From NCBI GenBank assembly GCA_020746995.1, contig JAGPXD010000001.1, positions 4,526,001-4,590,000 on the forward strand: a stretch of DNA of 64,000 nt, given 5' to 3'. This document shows, piece by piece, positions 11,953-24,875 of this stretch. The notes under the pieces were generated by a model. The model searched no databases, was not told the origin of the DNA, and was given only the letters and a program-made list of their open reading frames with translations. The position numbers and the translations under genes were made by a program. Source of the DNA: Plectosphaerella cucumerina. Lineage: Eukaryota > Ascomycota > Sordariomycetes > Glomerellales > Plectosphaerellaceae. Numbering within the stretch: position 1 is the first letter of the stretch; each line of letters opens with the position of its first letter.

Positions 11953-14643
11953 ATGACCGCGTCGCGCCTGCACGCCAAGAGGCAAAAGGTCTTCAAGTCC
12001 GTCTTCGACACCGAGGTCTCACAGCCCACGCCTTACTCGACCCCGTCGTTGAGGTTCACGGAAAAGGGCCAGCCTTTCGGCGGACCCCTCGCACATGCGC
12101 CGCCCTCCGGCCCCGGATTTGGCGCCCTGTCGGACCTCCAGAGCTCGCCGAACCCGCAGCTCCCTGCCGCCCAGGTCACGGACCAGGCACGATGGGATCG
12201 CGCGTGGCACAACATCACCTCGCGGGTGCAGCTGCCACCTTCAGTCGCGGTAGAAGACTCCTTCGGCACGCTGGATTCGCAGGATCTCGACAACGAGTTT
12301 CATGAGAGCCTTCGGGTGGTGCTCTACCCCGCCAGGCACGCGAGGCATGCCGCATACACGGAGGACCTCTTATCCTGGCACACTCAGCAGTCGCGTCGAC
12401 ACTTTATACAGAACGTCCTTCCCCTTCTATCGGCCTGCGAGGTTTCCAATGGCCCAATTGAGGTCGTCCAGGGCAGCGTCCACACTCTCGAGGCCGCGCA
12501 TCGACAGTACTTCTACGGCCTCCAGCTCATCGTTCGAGGCATGGAGAGGGACGCCGGTGACCAAGCCATCGAAAAGTTCCGCCGCGACCTCCACGCCGTC
12601 GTCAGCAACTCCATGTCCCCAGCTCTCACGGAGGCTCTCCGTAAAGTGCTGGACAGCCTCATGCGCGTCCTGCTGGACATGGAACCCCCATCAAAGCCCA
12701 GCTTCCTGCGGAAAGTCACATCCCGCGAAGATGACCGCAAAGTACAGGCAAGGCAAGACGTTCAGGGCCTGGTTGACGGCCTCCAGAAAGTCGGGCTGGC
12801 TGGCGAGAAGTTCCAGATCCTGTTCGCCGAGATGCTGGACGCGTTCATGGTGGAACACATCAAGTCTTCCTTCTCGGGATGGGGTCACGGGGCCGGAAGC
12901 GAAGACAAGGGGACGCAGGGGTCGATGTCCATGAGGCGCTCCATGCGAGGAGCCGGCCAGTCGAAGCGGATCACGGCCCTGAGCGACTGGGTCGAGAACT
13001 CGTACGCCCGCTTGGCCGTAGAGGTCTTCTCTCGCCTGGAAGACGCGGTGATCCCTTGGAAAGACGTCGAGAGGTGGAAAGACATTGCGATTGGACGACT
13101 CGCCGTGCTGCGCATTCACGAACTATTCGATATTGTCCTGCACTGGCCCGACAGCAAGGATGCCCTGGACGACCTCCGCATGGCAGTTACGACACCGCAG
13201 CGCAGACTGCAGCTGACGGACGCCTTCTCAGCGGCGGTACAGAAGCGCCTCCTCCACCCGGGCCGTTCCACCCTCGACATTCTCAAGGTCTACATCTCCA
13301 TGATTCGGACATTCCATGCCCTGGACCATTCAAAGGTTCTACTGGACCGGGTTGTCCACTCTCTCCAGCTCTACCTGTGCCAGCGAGACGACGCGATCCG
13401 TATAGTGGTGAACGGCCTACTGGGCACATCGGAGGATGACAAGAGCGACGGCGCCTCGGGCAAGGGCCAGGGTAGATTGGTCGAGCTGGCCGAGCTCCTC
13501 AACGACCCCTCTCAACAGCAGCAGCAGCACCGCTCCTCGCAGGACGACGACGGTCTCGACTGGGACGACATGGACTGGGTTCCGGACCCTGTGGACGCTG
13601 GGGTCAACTACAAGCGGCCCAAGTCGGAAGACGTCATCGGCACTCTGATTAACGCGCTGGGAGCGCAGGATATCTTCATCAAGGAGTTCCAGGCCGTCAT
13701 CGCCGAGCGCCTCCTGTCCAAGCAGGAGCGGTTCACGCAGGAGGTCAAGGTGCTCCACCTGCTCAAGAAGAAGTTTGGGGAAGCGGCCCTACAGAACTGC
13801 GACGTCATGCTCAGGGACATTCAGGACTCGAGGCGGGTCGACTCGGCCATCTCGAGGTCTATGGACGAGACACGCGAGGCAACGCCCGGCGGCACCATGC
13901 CTCCCACCGTGGCATACCACACCAAGATTCTCTCGCGGCTTTTCTGGCCGAATCTGGAGAAGGAGCACTTCCTCCTGCCGCAACCCATTCTCGAGGCGCA
14001 GGACCGATATGCCGCAGGCTTCGAGCATCTCAAGTCCTCGCGCAAGCTCACGTGGCTCAACAATCACGGCACGGCGACGGTGCATCTCGAGCTGGAGGAC
14101 CGGACGGTCGACAAGGAGTGCAAGACGTACGAGGCGACTGTTATCTACGCATTCCATTCCGAGGAGGGGTCTTCGGAGCCGGCGACGCGCACCGTGGACG
14201 AACTCTACATGTCGCTTCAGCTGGACGACGACATGATCCGCGCCGCGCTCGGGTTCTGGGCTTCGCAGCGCGTGCTGCGCGAGACGGACACGGATACCTG
14301 GGTGGTCATCGAGCGGCTGGATGCAGTGGACGAAGGCACCGCCGACTCGGGAGGGGCAGTCGCCGACACGGCAGGATCCCCGACCAAGCCGGGTAAGGCG
14401 GCCAAGGGCGGGCCGGACGCGGCGGAGAAGGAGAGGCGGCAGGTGTACTGGCAGTTCATCGTGGGGATGCTGACCAACTCTGCGCCGGCGATGCCGCTGA
14501 TGCAGATGGGCATGATGATGAAGATGCTCATCGCGGACGGGTTCGCATGGAGCAACGAGGAGCTGCAGGAGTTCCTGGGGGAGAAGGTCGCCAATGGCGA
14601 GCTGGAGCTGGCGGGTGGGAAGTACAGGCTGCCGAAGAAGTGA
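11953..14643 (+). CDS. apc2: Anaphase-promoting complex subunit 2 (cullin APC2)
   Basis: Cullin-family scaffold of the APC/C ubiquitin ligase, which marks securin and mitotic cyclins for destruction. It is expected in the nucleus. The product is a single-exon protein of 896 aa, within the normal size range for fungal APC2. The N-terminal two-thirds is helical, cullin-repeat-like sequence. The cullin homology region lies about residues 615-780 and includes an SSRKLTWLNN motif typical of APC2. The final 70 residues (about 827-896) form the APC2 C-terminal winged-helix domain, ending in GGKYRLPKK. An acidic Gln-rich stretch (QQQQQH) lies near residue 520. The frame is open upstream to 11737, but that codon is GTG; the ATG at 11953 is the first in-frame ATG. 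It is flanked by long noncoding regions and has no linked APC/C partner here. Confidence 0.93.
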   Translation: MTASRLHAKRQKVFKSVFDTEVSQPTPYSTPSLRFTEKGQPFGGPLAHAPPSGPGFGALSDLQSSPNPQLPAAQVTDQARWDRAWHNITSRVQLPPSVAVEDSFGTLDSQDLDNEFHESLRVVLYPARHARHAAYTEDLLSWHTQQSRRHFIQNVLPLLSACEVSNGPIEVVQGSVHTLEAAHRQYFYGLQLIVRGMERDAGDQAIEKFRRDLHAVVSNSMSPALTEALRKVLDSLMRVLLDMEPPSKPSFLRKVTSREDDRKVQARQDVQGLVDGLQKVGLAGEKFQILFAEMLDAFMVEHIKSSFSGWGHGAGSEDKGTQGSMSMRRSMRGAGQSKRITALSDWVENSYARLAVEVFSRLEDAVIPWKDVERWKDIAIGRLAVLRIHELFDIVLHWPDSKDALDDLRMAVTTPQRRLQLTDAFSAAVQKRLLHPGRSTLDILKVYISMIRTFHALDHSKVLLDRVVHSLQLYLCQRDDAIRIVVNGLLGTSEDDKSDGASGKGQGRLVELAELLNDPSQQQQQHRSSQDDDGLDWDDMDWVPDPVDAGVNYKRPKSEDVIGTLINALGAQDIFIKEFQAVIAERLLSKQERFTQEVKVLHLLKKKFGEAALQNCDVMLRDIQDSRRVDSAISRSMDETREATPGGTMPPTVAYHTKILSRLFWPNLEKEHFLLPQPILEAQDRYAAGFEHLKSSRKLTWLNNHGTATVHLELEDRTVDKECKTYEATVIYAFHSEEGSSEPATRTVDELYMSLQLDDDMIRAALGFWASQRVLRETDTDTWVVIERLDAVDEGTADSGGAVADTAGSPTKPGKAAKGGPDAAEKERRQVYWQFIVGMLTNSAPAMPLMQMGMMMKMLIADGFAWSNEELQEFLGEKVANGELELAGGKYRLPKK

Positions 14644-17600
14644 TGCTGCCCGGTCATGGTCGGATACCTAGGCCCTGTCTTGCCGTATAGATTCTTACGA
14701 TGAATGAAGCGCTAGATATTTGAGCCGTTTGTCGTTTGCCTCGTGTCAATCGCTCTGGTCTACATTGCGGCTCCCATGGTGGTGATCGGATTGCAGTGCA
14801 AACGCGTTAATGAGCAAGGCTGGCTCAGCAACGGGATTGCACGCCTCTCCTCACCGAGTACCAACATGCGAAGAGTTGTCTCCCTGTCGGCCTATCTTCT
14901 GATGTCGCGGCGAGTGTTTTAAGAACGACGGCCTGGAATCGGGCAGTGTTGCGGAAGGGCAGCTGGACAGGGGCCTGCAGACCGCTAGTTGGAGGGACGG
15001 GACGGGGCGACTTGGCCTAGCCGGCAGGGTGCATCGCGGGCCTTTCTGCGGCAGGCAAACTGGTCTGATGCTACTACTTGACAGAGGAAGGGAGGACGCT
15101 GCACGACGAGAGGGATGGACGGACGGTGGAAAGGTCCCAGGTGGTTTCACGGCGGCCATGCGGCGGTGGCTACTTTGAGACCAGCATGCAGGGGCGGATG
15201 GATGGTCGGCGACTGGCGGAAGCAAGGGGAGGATGAGGATGCCTTGGCTGAATGATTCGTTTGCAAGCTGGGCCCCGAGAAAAAGAGAGGGTCATGTGTT
15301 TCGTCGGGCGGAGATGGAGGGTTTGGCGAGGGAAGCGACGGACGGGTTGAGAGCGGGCGGGCTGGGCTGGGCTGGGCTGAGGGCGGGGTCTTTGGGTTTC
15401 TTAAGTGCTTGAGGTGGTGAGGGACCGGAGGGCGGAGGGATGGATGGGAGTTTGGCTGTTTGCGATTGCTGGAGGCTGGTGGATGGATGATCGTCCCAAG
15501 GATGACCGCGGCGTGTGGTCACGAGAGACCAATTGTGTCGCGAGTGATGCCCCATCTCGAATTCGCGGGCCAATGGACGGGCGATGCTGGTGCTGGAAGG
15601 GGGGACGAGGGAGGGGCCATGTCTTGGACCAGGCCGGTACAGGGTGTGGGATTACGGGGGTCGGTGTTGGGTGATGTAAGTGTTGAAGTTAAATGGCGGG
15701 TGTCAGAAGTTGAGGCCGATGGCATCAAAAATGTGTTTGCAGGAGACACCGAGGGGTTGTTGCACTTGTGCGTCGATGGGAGGGCTGCTGGTGCGAGGGC
15801 GGCTGCGTACCTGTAGCAAAGTGTAAGCCAAGGCACACAGGTCGAGGCGAGACAGACAGCAGGGTGCGCCGGGGGCAGGCAACTCAATACTACCGGTAAT
15901 ATGCTCTCCAGGCCTGTGTGGTGGCCGTGTTCCGGGCGGGTCGAGGTGTCATGGAATAGAGGGCGTGCCGTTTCCGGCTTGCGCCCGATTGCAGCTTCAA
16001 GTTTGTTGGTGACAAAGGCTGTTCATCGGGATAATAGTCTGGAGCTGCTTACCTGGCCTTACTTTGGTTTTGAAAGTGCCCGAATTCCACGCCATGACGG
16101 CAGCAAGCCACTGAACTTGAACTGGACGAGGTCCAGCCCCCCGCCTGTGCGAGGGTGATGCGACCAAGGTTTGGTCCAGCCAGCGCCAGGTGAGCTCTCC
16201 GGTCTGGTCTCCTTCGTCGCAGTGCTTACCGACGCACAAGTGACCAGAGCAATTATCCGTGCCGTCTCCGCCGGCTTGCCTCCACCTCCTTGGCGGGAAA
16301 ACACACCGACATGACATGAACGGAGGCGTGATCGGTCGTGCAGGGTAGCCGACCCATTTCCGAGTCAGGTCAGGGACAACAACGCAGAGGGAGTTTACTC
16401 ACAGTGTCTGATTCACAGTGTCGTCTCGGGCAGAGCAAGCCCGGACGAAGATGAACGAGTGTGGTGGGGGAGAGGGGCAGAGGTTCTTGATTGAAGTCGG
16501 ATTACTCTTGTGACCTGCCCCCGGTCCTGGGGCTGTTGTCGTGTGTCTTGGGTTTGTTGTCCCGTCTCGCCCGCCACTTTTAGAGACATTATGAGCATCT
16601 GCTGCAGACAAGCGAGGTGAGCCGAGCCAAGTGACGAGTCGGGACAAGGAAGGGGCCTTTGCGCTGTGTCGTGCCTGCCGTGTTGACCGTGGACAAGTCA
16701 GTTGGTGTCGTAAGGACGGGGGCACTTGCCAAGACGGTACTCCTTATCGGCGTGCCTGCCCCTTCCCATTGCACTATCAGCAGGGATCCGACCTGCGACG
16801 GAGCGATAAACAGATGATGCAGAGTTCCTGTCATGGAAGGCCCCAATGATGCAGCACCACGCCAGCAGGTCGTCACTGCCAGTTTGCCAGTGCTGGCGAG
16901 GCAGTCACAGGCCTGCCAACAGCACTGGACCTGCCTCTTCCACGTCGGTCGCCCGCTGTCTGTGCCGGCCTCACTTCCGATGGTCATAGTCCTGGTCTCG
17001 CCAGCAACATCCATCTCCATCCATTCGGCACAGTACATGACAAGTCGTCGGGAGAATCCAGCCAGCCAGCCAGCCAGCAACCAGCCCGAGCGCCATGCAC
17101 CGTCACTTTCCTGAAGTTGACTGACCGCCGACCGACCGCCCGACCAGCGCCGGACACAAAGCCCAAAGCCCGGCCGGTCGGTCACTTGCCCCTCATCCCC
17201 TCCTCAATGTCCCCCCCCTCAGTCGCCAGCCAGCCCGCCCGCCAAACCAGCCATTCCAATGATGCCATGCAGACCGCACCTTGGCCCGTTACTTTAGTTC
17301 GTGATCCCATGTTCCCCCATGTCCCCATGTCCCCATCGGACGCCTCGTGACGTGAGCCATACCTGAACTTACGAGGGGGCACCTGGCACCTGGCACCTTT
17401 GGGAGGGGAGGGGGGCCCTGGACTGGAATGTGGTGCTGCTTGCTGCTGCTATCTGCAGCCGGCCTATCCTATCCTGCCTTGTCTCGCCTCGCCTGGCTTG
17501 ATGGTCTTGTCTGGTCTGCCCGCGCTGCTCCGCCCCGTCACTCCGATACAAGTCATTCACGAAGCACGACCTGCTCCGAGACGACTCCAGCTGGCCAGCC

Positions 17601-19489
17601 AGCCCAGGCCTGCCTGTCTCCGCCAACGACCAACGGACAAACGACTCGAGCATCCAGCCAGTCCAGCCCGACAGAGCCGTCCCCGTTCCACACGCCTCCT
17701 CTACTCGTCCTCCCGTCTGCTCCCTTCCGGCTGGTTCCCTCGTTCGTTCAAGCCCCCCATCTCATCCCACCGCATCCCGTCTCGTCTCGTCTCGTTTGGC
17801 GCTGGTCGGTCGGTCAGTCGGTCGGGCCCAGCCCGCCCACTGGCACCGCCGCACCGCCCACCGCCGCCGCCGCCCTTTCCGCATTCTGCCATTTCACTCA
17901 CATTCTCGCCCCCATCGTTCGTCACTCGCCCCCCCGGCTGCTGCGTGTGCGTGTGCCCAGTGTCAGTGCCAGTCAAAAGTGCGTGCGTCTGCGTCTGCGT
18001 CTGCGTCTCCGTCCTGCGTTGTGTCGGTCGTCCCCCTCAGCTTGACCGACTAGTTCCCGGTCCTGAAAGTGAAACTTCCATCCGCGGACCACTCACCTAT
18101 TAGTCGGGTGCATGCGCCGTGTCTCTCGTCTTCCCAGCTTTCTCCCGTCCTACTCCTGCCTACTCCTCTTCTTTCCCTCCTCCCTCCGATCTCCTCCTCC
18201 TCTTCCCCTCCCTCTCCCTCCCTCTACTCACCCCGTCCCTCTCGCACACGCAACGCAACGAACGCAACGCAACACTTTGAGCCGCCGCACGCAGACCTTC
18301 CGTCTCCCCTCCGCCACTTCGCTTCCCCGCGGCTTCCTCGGATATCGGACTTATACCACTCCCCTCATCCTGTCCATCGTCACAGCCTGAGCCCATCCGT
18401 ACTGCTCAACCCCGCTCGACTCGCCTCGCCTCGGGAACACGACTCGGCGACATTCCTCGCTCGACGCCCACCGACCGACCGATTACCACCGACCGACTGA
18501 CTGATCGCTGCCCGACCGACTGCCCACCTGCCGGCTCTCGACTCGCTCTGATCACCGAAGAAGGACACAACTTGCCAATTACGCCATCGATCAACAAGGG
18601 CTGGCTTTGAAACTCCAGACCTCGGCCGTGTAGTAACCAGCCATTCTATCATTCCACCCGAAGAGGGGAAAGAAGGTGCCTGGCCTGGCCATTCACTGTC
18701 GCCCTCCAAACGATCTATCGTTTTGGACACACGTTTTCGCCTGTTTCTGGATCATTCTCTCGCTGAGCTGCCGAAACAACTGGCGTCCTTATCCATATTT
18801 CCGTTTCGTGCACCACATCAACAGAGCGAGTCTGGAAGTGCTTGGAACGAACTCGCCCTGGATCGGTCCATGCGCTGCCTGTGATAACCGGCTGCAAGAC
18901 GTCAAAAAGCTCCCAGGGTCAACTCTGAACTGTGCACCAAAGGCCCCGAAGTCAAAACTTCCAGTTCACCTCTCCCCTCTATCGACCCGTCGTCTCACCA
19001 GCCGTCACCGACCGCGGTCTTTGTTGCCGCTCCGGTCCCTGCCCTTGCTGTAGGCATCACACCCGTGGACCCGCACGCTTGCTGCGGCTTCACTTATGCC
19101 ACTTCCTTCCCGGTTGCTGTCAAAGGCAGGCTCCGTCTGAACTCGACTGAGCCTTCCCTCCTTCTCGACTCGGAACCCCTCGGTTCTTCGGGCCACGAAA
19201 AAAAAGCCTGGTGAATATTCCCACCTATATTTGCTGCGCGACCTAGGCTTTTCGGCCCAACAACAGGCTTCCACCGCCTTCTCACTTTTCCGAGGCAGGT
19301 TGACCTATCTAGGTTGTCTGCCACCTCTCTCAGCTCGGCGCCAGCTTTTCTTTTGCCTCACCCTTCTTCATCCCACCCCCCTCTCGGGGATAGTTTGGAT
19401 TTATACTGTCGCCGTCACCGCCACCACACCGGTGTCGGCCCCGCCCTCCGCCGCCACAGAAGTCGAGACCCCACGACGAGACGACAGCC
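14644..19489. other. Intergenic region and long leader before the RING gene
   Basis: This 4.8 kb holds no supportable gene. Simple repeats include a GGGCT pentamer run near 15358-15379, (CCAG)n near 17059-17079 and a (TGCGTC)n run near 17984-18009. From about 17400 the plus strand is strongly pyrimidine-rich, and several overlapping ORFs there are low-complexity Ser/Pro products of C/T bias rather than genes. A weak AT-rich spot (CTATATTTG, near 19223) could be a core promoter. The leader may contain untranslated introns, which I cannot place. Confidence 0.55.
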
Positions 19490-21597
19490 ATGGACGCCAT
19501 GGACCTGGATCCGCCGGAACCCCAGCGTCCGCTGATGCAGCCGCAGCCGCAGCCGCAGCTACAGCAGCAGCTACAACAGCATACCCAGCATCAGCCGCTC
19601 ACATCTCAATCTTCTTGTCCCGGTGTCCGGCTGGACCCATACGCCCACTCTCACAATTCGACTGCGGGCCGCTACGATCCCGTCCACGGGGCCGCTGATA
19701 ATGCCTGGGGCTCTCACCAGTGGCAGCCAGGACCTCCCGCGACGGGCGGCTATTATATGCATCAGAGGTCCCAGTCTGGCTCCGATACCTTCACGTCGTC
19801 GTTTCCTGGCTCAACCCTCGGCCAGCAGCCACAGCCCCCGCCGATCGCACCTCCAGAGCCATATGCGTATCAGCTTCCTTTCGGTTATCAGACGAGCATG
19901 GCGAACCAGGCCATCGCCGGCGGCCCCCAGCCCTCACATGGAGCAACCCAAGATCCGTACTTTGGCCCTGTACCATATGGCATGCCCATGCTTCACAGCG
20001 GTGGTGCTGCTACTCGCCTCGCCCCCATTCATCCGGCATTTCGCAGCATGGAGCGCATGTCTATGAGCCTTGGGCCGATGCACGGCCAGCCCTTCGGGGG
20101 CACACCTCAGCAAAGCCCCTCTTACGGGAGCTCACATACAAACAACCTGCGCCCGCAGCCGCCGGCCCAGCAGAGGTCGTCACGGAGTAGCAGCCATTCC
20201 ACATCCAGCGCCAACCCCAGCGCCACTTGGCTTCAGACCCACAGGGCGAACGCCGCAGGTACGTACCTACCTTACATGTAGTGTTTGGAGTCACCTTCGA
20301 CCGTGTTCTAAGCCTAAACCTTGATGGATTGCTTGGGAAGGAAAGAAAAAGCGACTGACGTGTACACCCAAGCTCCGCCGCCTCCCCCTCCTTTAAGCCT
20401 TCTGTCTGCCGCTGCCAACACCAGCAGCAACAACCCACAACAGCAGCAGCAGCGCACGTCGCACTCGTCTTCGCGACGGTATCGGCCAGCCTCCTATCGT
20501 CCGACCTCTTCCATGGTCTCCAGCGGCGATATGAGCACGTCTTCGACAAGGTCCGCCCGAGGGGGCCCAGGATCCCCCTTCTTAGAACGCGATGATGATA
20601 GCGTTCGCGATGCCCAGTTCGCTCGCGGAGCTATGATCACCACATCTGTGGCATCCCTGTCGGCCATCAAGTCCCTCCAGAAGCTTGAAATATCAAGCCT
20701 CCCCGAGGGCGAGAGAAGTACGTTCCCCCAGTCCTTTTCCCTCAGCCAGCCCTGCCGGACTTGTAGAGACGATTCCTGGGATGCTAACCAGACACAGCCT
20801 GCAATATCTGCTACACCGATTTTGGCGTCAAGACGCCCGAAGGCATCACCGAGTTGCCCGTCAAGATCCCCGTCTGCCAGCATGTTTTCGGCAGCAACTG
20901 CATCAGGACCTGGTTCAAGGATGCCGACCACTGCCCCTACTGCCGTGCCAAGGTGCAATCTGAGCACAAACACACCTTCCCGCCGGGTAGTGCCCACGCG
21001 TCGGCTGTTCTGTCTCAGCAGCTATCGCTGATGATGAGGTCCCGGGCGGGCCATGCGATGACCCACAACCCGACCCTCGTCAGCGAGTTGCTGCAGCAAG
21101 GCATCCTGCCCGAGCACTTGGCGACCCCTCCGCCATTCCACGACCGACGCCCGCCGCCGACCAACAGCGAAGATGCTCACAGACGTCAGCGCGCGCGCCA
21201 CGGGTCTTATAACACCAGCCAGATGCGCAGCCAGCCGTCTTCGCTGCGGCAGGAACAGAGTATGCACCAAATGCAGTACCACCTGGCCGGCGAACAGAGC
21301 CGCACCCAGACCCCGCCGTCCGGGGCTCAGCCGGCGAACCATGACGACTCCGTAGCCGGAGATGCCGCTCCTAACCAGCAACCCGCGCCCGGTTCACCGG
21401 TCACCGACCGCCCCGACTCGCAACGGCTGCCTAGAAATAGCGGTGTGCCTCAGCTGTCGGCGATGATGAGCCAGCACGACCTCCCGAGCTGGCAGCCCCC
21501 GTGGATCCCGACGACGTCGGGAACTGGACCAGGAGCGGCAAATGCACTGGGCGGCAACACCCCGGCACCGAGGCTCGCACCTGGAGTGTCTCCCTAG
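19490..21597 (+). CDS. RING-type zinc-finger protein, probable E3 ubiquitin ligase
   Basis: Protein of 637 aa. Exons are 19490-20258, 20373-20717 and 20798-21597. The acceptor at 20372 was preferred over 20351 because a CTGAC branch site precedes it; both keep frame. Residues 1-370 are Gln/Pro/Ser-rich with polyglutamine and polyproline tracts. The RING lies at 373-420 with C373, C376, C398, H400, C406, C417 and C420. The fifth ligand position is Gly403 where His or Cys is usual, so only seven of eight ligands are visible. This may be a family variant, or the domain may use another residue. The C-terminal tail to 637 is Pro/Ser/Gln-rich. The ATG sits in a good context (gccATGG). The likely role is E2-dependent ubiquitin transfer; substrate and pathway are unknown. 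Confidence 0.88.
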
Positions 21598-23114
21598 GGG
21601 GGAGTCAACTGGGACGATATTCTATGACAATGACGCGACACGCACACAAGAGGGGAACAATATGGATCAGCCGGCCAGCCACCGACGCTGGACCGGCCAC
21701 AACTAATCACGGCCTCCACGGTTTTGCTTTTGCTCTTACCTCACGAATGTAATGCTTTTGGAGTTGGGGTGGGGATCTGGCAAACTTTGAGCATCAGCGA
21801 CACGGAATTTCCGGGGGTCGGAGGCTGACAAGCCGGACTTTAAGGGGAAGGATCTGGTTCTCCGGGTCGGTAGATACTAGGCAGCGTTATGTGAGAGTAA
21901 ATACCACGGTAACCTGAGGCTATGGGACATGTCGTGAGGTGTGTGTGTTTGGAGTGTGTTGCCGGCGACCTCGAAAGACTTGCTGAAATAGGAAGGCAGC
22001 GAGGCCTAGGACCCGGGCGACAGTGGAGTGCAGGCCGCGGGGGCGGGGGCACAGCCCACCCGGATCGGAGCCGGCTAGATCGCCGGCGCCGTCGGGTCAT
22101 CATGGGGAGTCGTCATGGTGCGCTCTGTAAGTTTCGATGCCTAACCGCGAGCAGGCGGTGATGTCTTGTCTCTCTCGAACTCTATCATGCCGAGGCTGTT
22201 GTGAAGGTGTCGGGAGAAAGAGCAATTTCGATTTATGGAAAGTATTGCAGGCCCTGATCGCCATCTTTCCAAACATGACATGACGTCGAGGTCAAAGCGC
22301 TGACCCGAGGCACTGCCAGTGCAATGACAAGAGCTCGGCGCACTGACAGGGCACTGCAGTGAGCACTGCAATGTAATCCCGCCGCTGGCGTTGGCGGCTT
22401 TGGGCGCTGGAAACGGCAGAAAAGAGGGGCGATGGCGGGGCGCGCAGGTGCCGCCCCCCCGGCCGCTGTGGTTTGGAGTCCAATCGAACCCCCCGCGACA
22501 TGACACAGCCGACACACCCTCCGCGTCCAACCCCCCGTCCCGTCCGCAAAATATGGTGACTTCACTACGGGCCCGTCCCAGCTTCGTTCAATCCAGCGTG
22601 TTCTCTTCTTTTCACCCCTTCGTTTCCGTTTCTGGTCTCTGTTTCTTGTTTCACCAACAAGGCTTCGCAAGAGATCCCGCGGCTGCGCCAGTTCGCCACC
22701 ACAAGTCGGCGCAGCAACTTTCTTGCCTCAATCGACTGAGTGAGAGAAAGCGTCCGAGACGGGAGAGTTTCCTGCGGGAGCGGAGATTTCTGAAAGCATC
22801 CGACGCCGAGGAGGCGGGACGCGTCAACCCCTCCATCAACAACGCTCGCACCAGGCTGCCATTGCACTTCACGTGTGTGTGTTCGCTTAACCCGTGCCGA
22901 GCGTCAGCGCCTCTGAGAACGTTGAAACGCGGCTCACGGACGAGCCGCTTGCCGCATACTACATAACGTGCCGGGTGCCCCCCTGCTGGCAGACGACTAC
23001 CACCACCATCGATACTAGCACCGCCTTGAAGAACCCCAGTCCAATCTACCCTCCAACGACTGTCTATTCCAACAAAAGTCGCATCCATCGCGTAACCCGG
23101 GACGTCTCGCCGCC
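21598..23114. other. Intergenic region between RING gene and P450
   Basis: This 1.5 kb contains the RING gene's 3' UTR and the P450 promoter and leader. ORFs in 22233-23275 on both strands are shadows without domain signal. I see no RNA gene. Confidence 0.6.
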
Positions 23115-24875
23115 ATGAGCTTCCCGCTCAACAGGATCACGCTCCTCTCAGCGGGCGCCGCCACGTCCCTGACGGTGCTCGAGGTCCTCGCCGACAAGCC
23201 CTGGTCGGCGTCGTACTTTATCAAGATCTTCGCCGGCTCCTTCGTCGCATCGGTATTCGGATGGGCGGCGTACACCGTCTTCCTCTACCCCAAGTTCTTC
23301 TCGCCCCTGCGGCATCTGCCCGGCCCCAAGGATGATCACTGGTTGCTGGGGCAGTATCCGCGAATCGCGGCGGAGCCCACAGGTATCCCGCAGATCGACT
23401 GGTGAGTTTTGTCGTTCTTATGATAAGACGAGACGCAACTGACACTGGGCACTAGGGTGAATAACATTCCCAATGAAGGCATCATCCGCTACAACGGTCT
23501 CCTCAACCAGGAGCGCCTGCTCATCAACTCCCCCAAAGCCCTCTCCGAGGTTCTCGTCACCAGGAACTACGACTTTGAGAAGCCCGGCGCCTTCAGGTGG
23601 TCCATCGGCCGCATCCTCGGCGTCGGTGTGCTGCTGGCCGAGGGCGACGAGCACAAGTTCCAGCGCAAGAACCTCATGCCCGCCTTTGCATTCCGGCACG
23701 TGAAGGATCTCTACTCAGTCTTCTGGCAAAAGTCTCGCGAGGGCGTCCTCGCCATGACGGAGCACATCCTCGCCGAGGCAGGATCCGTCAAGCCCGACAC
23801 GCCCGGCAGCGACCCCGAGAAGCCCCTTGCACGAGACACGGCCGTCATCGAGGCTGGCGCATGGGGATCCCGCATCACCCTCGACATCATCGGTATTGCC
23901 GGCCTCGGCCACGACTTCAACGCCATCCACGACCCAGAGGGACCTCTGACCCAGATCTACCAGCACGTCTTCAAGCCCTCCAAGCAGGCCCAGATCCTTG
24001 GTCTCCTCGGCCTCATCCTCCCCGGCTGGCTTGTCGCCGCCCTCCCCGTCAAGCGCAACGGCGACGTCGCCGAGGCCTCGGCCGTCATCCGAAAAACCTG
24101 CCGCGGCCTCATCAGCGACAAGAAGGCCAAGCTCGCCCGTAAAGAGCCCGCCGATATTGACATCCTCTCCACGGCTCTCGAATCGGGCGCCTTTAGCGAC
24201 GAGAACCTCGTCGACCAGATGATGACCTTCCTCGCCGCCGGCCACGAGACAACCGCCAGCGCAATGACGTGGGCCATCTACCTCCTCTGTCTCCACCCCG
24301 AGGTGCAGTCCCGCCTCCGCACCGAGGTCCGCGCCCGCCTCCCCTCCCCCTCGGCTCCGCACTCGGACATCACCGCCGTCGACATCGACCGCATGCCCTA
24401 CCTCATGGCCGTCTGCAACGAGGTCCTGCGCTACTACGCCCCCGTGCCCATGACCCTGCGCGAAGCCGCCGTCGACACCTCCATCCTCGGCCACCGCGTC
24501 CCCAAGGGCACCCGCATCATGCTCTGCCCCTGGGCTACCAACAAGGACGCCACTCTCTGGGGTCCTGACGCCGACAAATTCAACCCGGACCGGTGGTTGA
24601 CGCCCGACGGCTCCGGCGCCGGCGTCAACGCCTCGGGCGGCGCGTCGAGCAACTTTGCCTACATGACCTTCCTCCACGGGCCGCGCAGCTGCATCGGCCA
24701 GGCATTTGCAAAGGCCGAGTTTGCGTGTATCCTGGCCACATGGGTCGGACGTCTCGAGTTCCGCCTGCGGGACGAGGAGCTGATGGATGAGAAGAAGGTG
24801 GATATCAAGGGCGGTGTGACGGCGAGGCCGGCAAAGGGGCTGTATGTGCACGCCAAGGTGCTGGACGGGTGGTGA
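23115..24875 (+). CDS. Cytochrome P450 monooxygenase
   Basis: Haem-thiolate monooxygenase, expected to be anchored in the ER with its catalytic domain facing the cytosol. Exons are 23115-23401 and 23456-24875 (54-nt intron with a CTGAC branch site), giving 568 aa. Two hydrophobic N-terminal segments (about 8-26 and 33-59) precede a proline-rich hinge (HLPGP). The core signatures are present: the I-helix AGHETT at 357-362, ExxR as E418-R421, the PERF-like FNPDRW at 471-476 and the haem loop FLHGPRSCIG with Cys508. The organisation resembles clan CYP3/CYP4-type fungal P450s; I do not assign a CYP number or substrate. No cluster backbone gene is adjacent, so this looks like a stand-alone P450 rather than part of a secondary-metabolite cluster. 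A 483-aa reverse-strand ORF across it is a codon-bias shadow. Confidence 0.94.

Noticed and set aside
17399..18500. Overlapping plus-strand ORFs in the pyrimidine-rich leader of the RING gene
   Set aside because: Three frames are open at once with Ser/Pro/Arg low-complexity products, which is what C/T-rich DNA gives.
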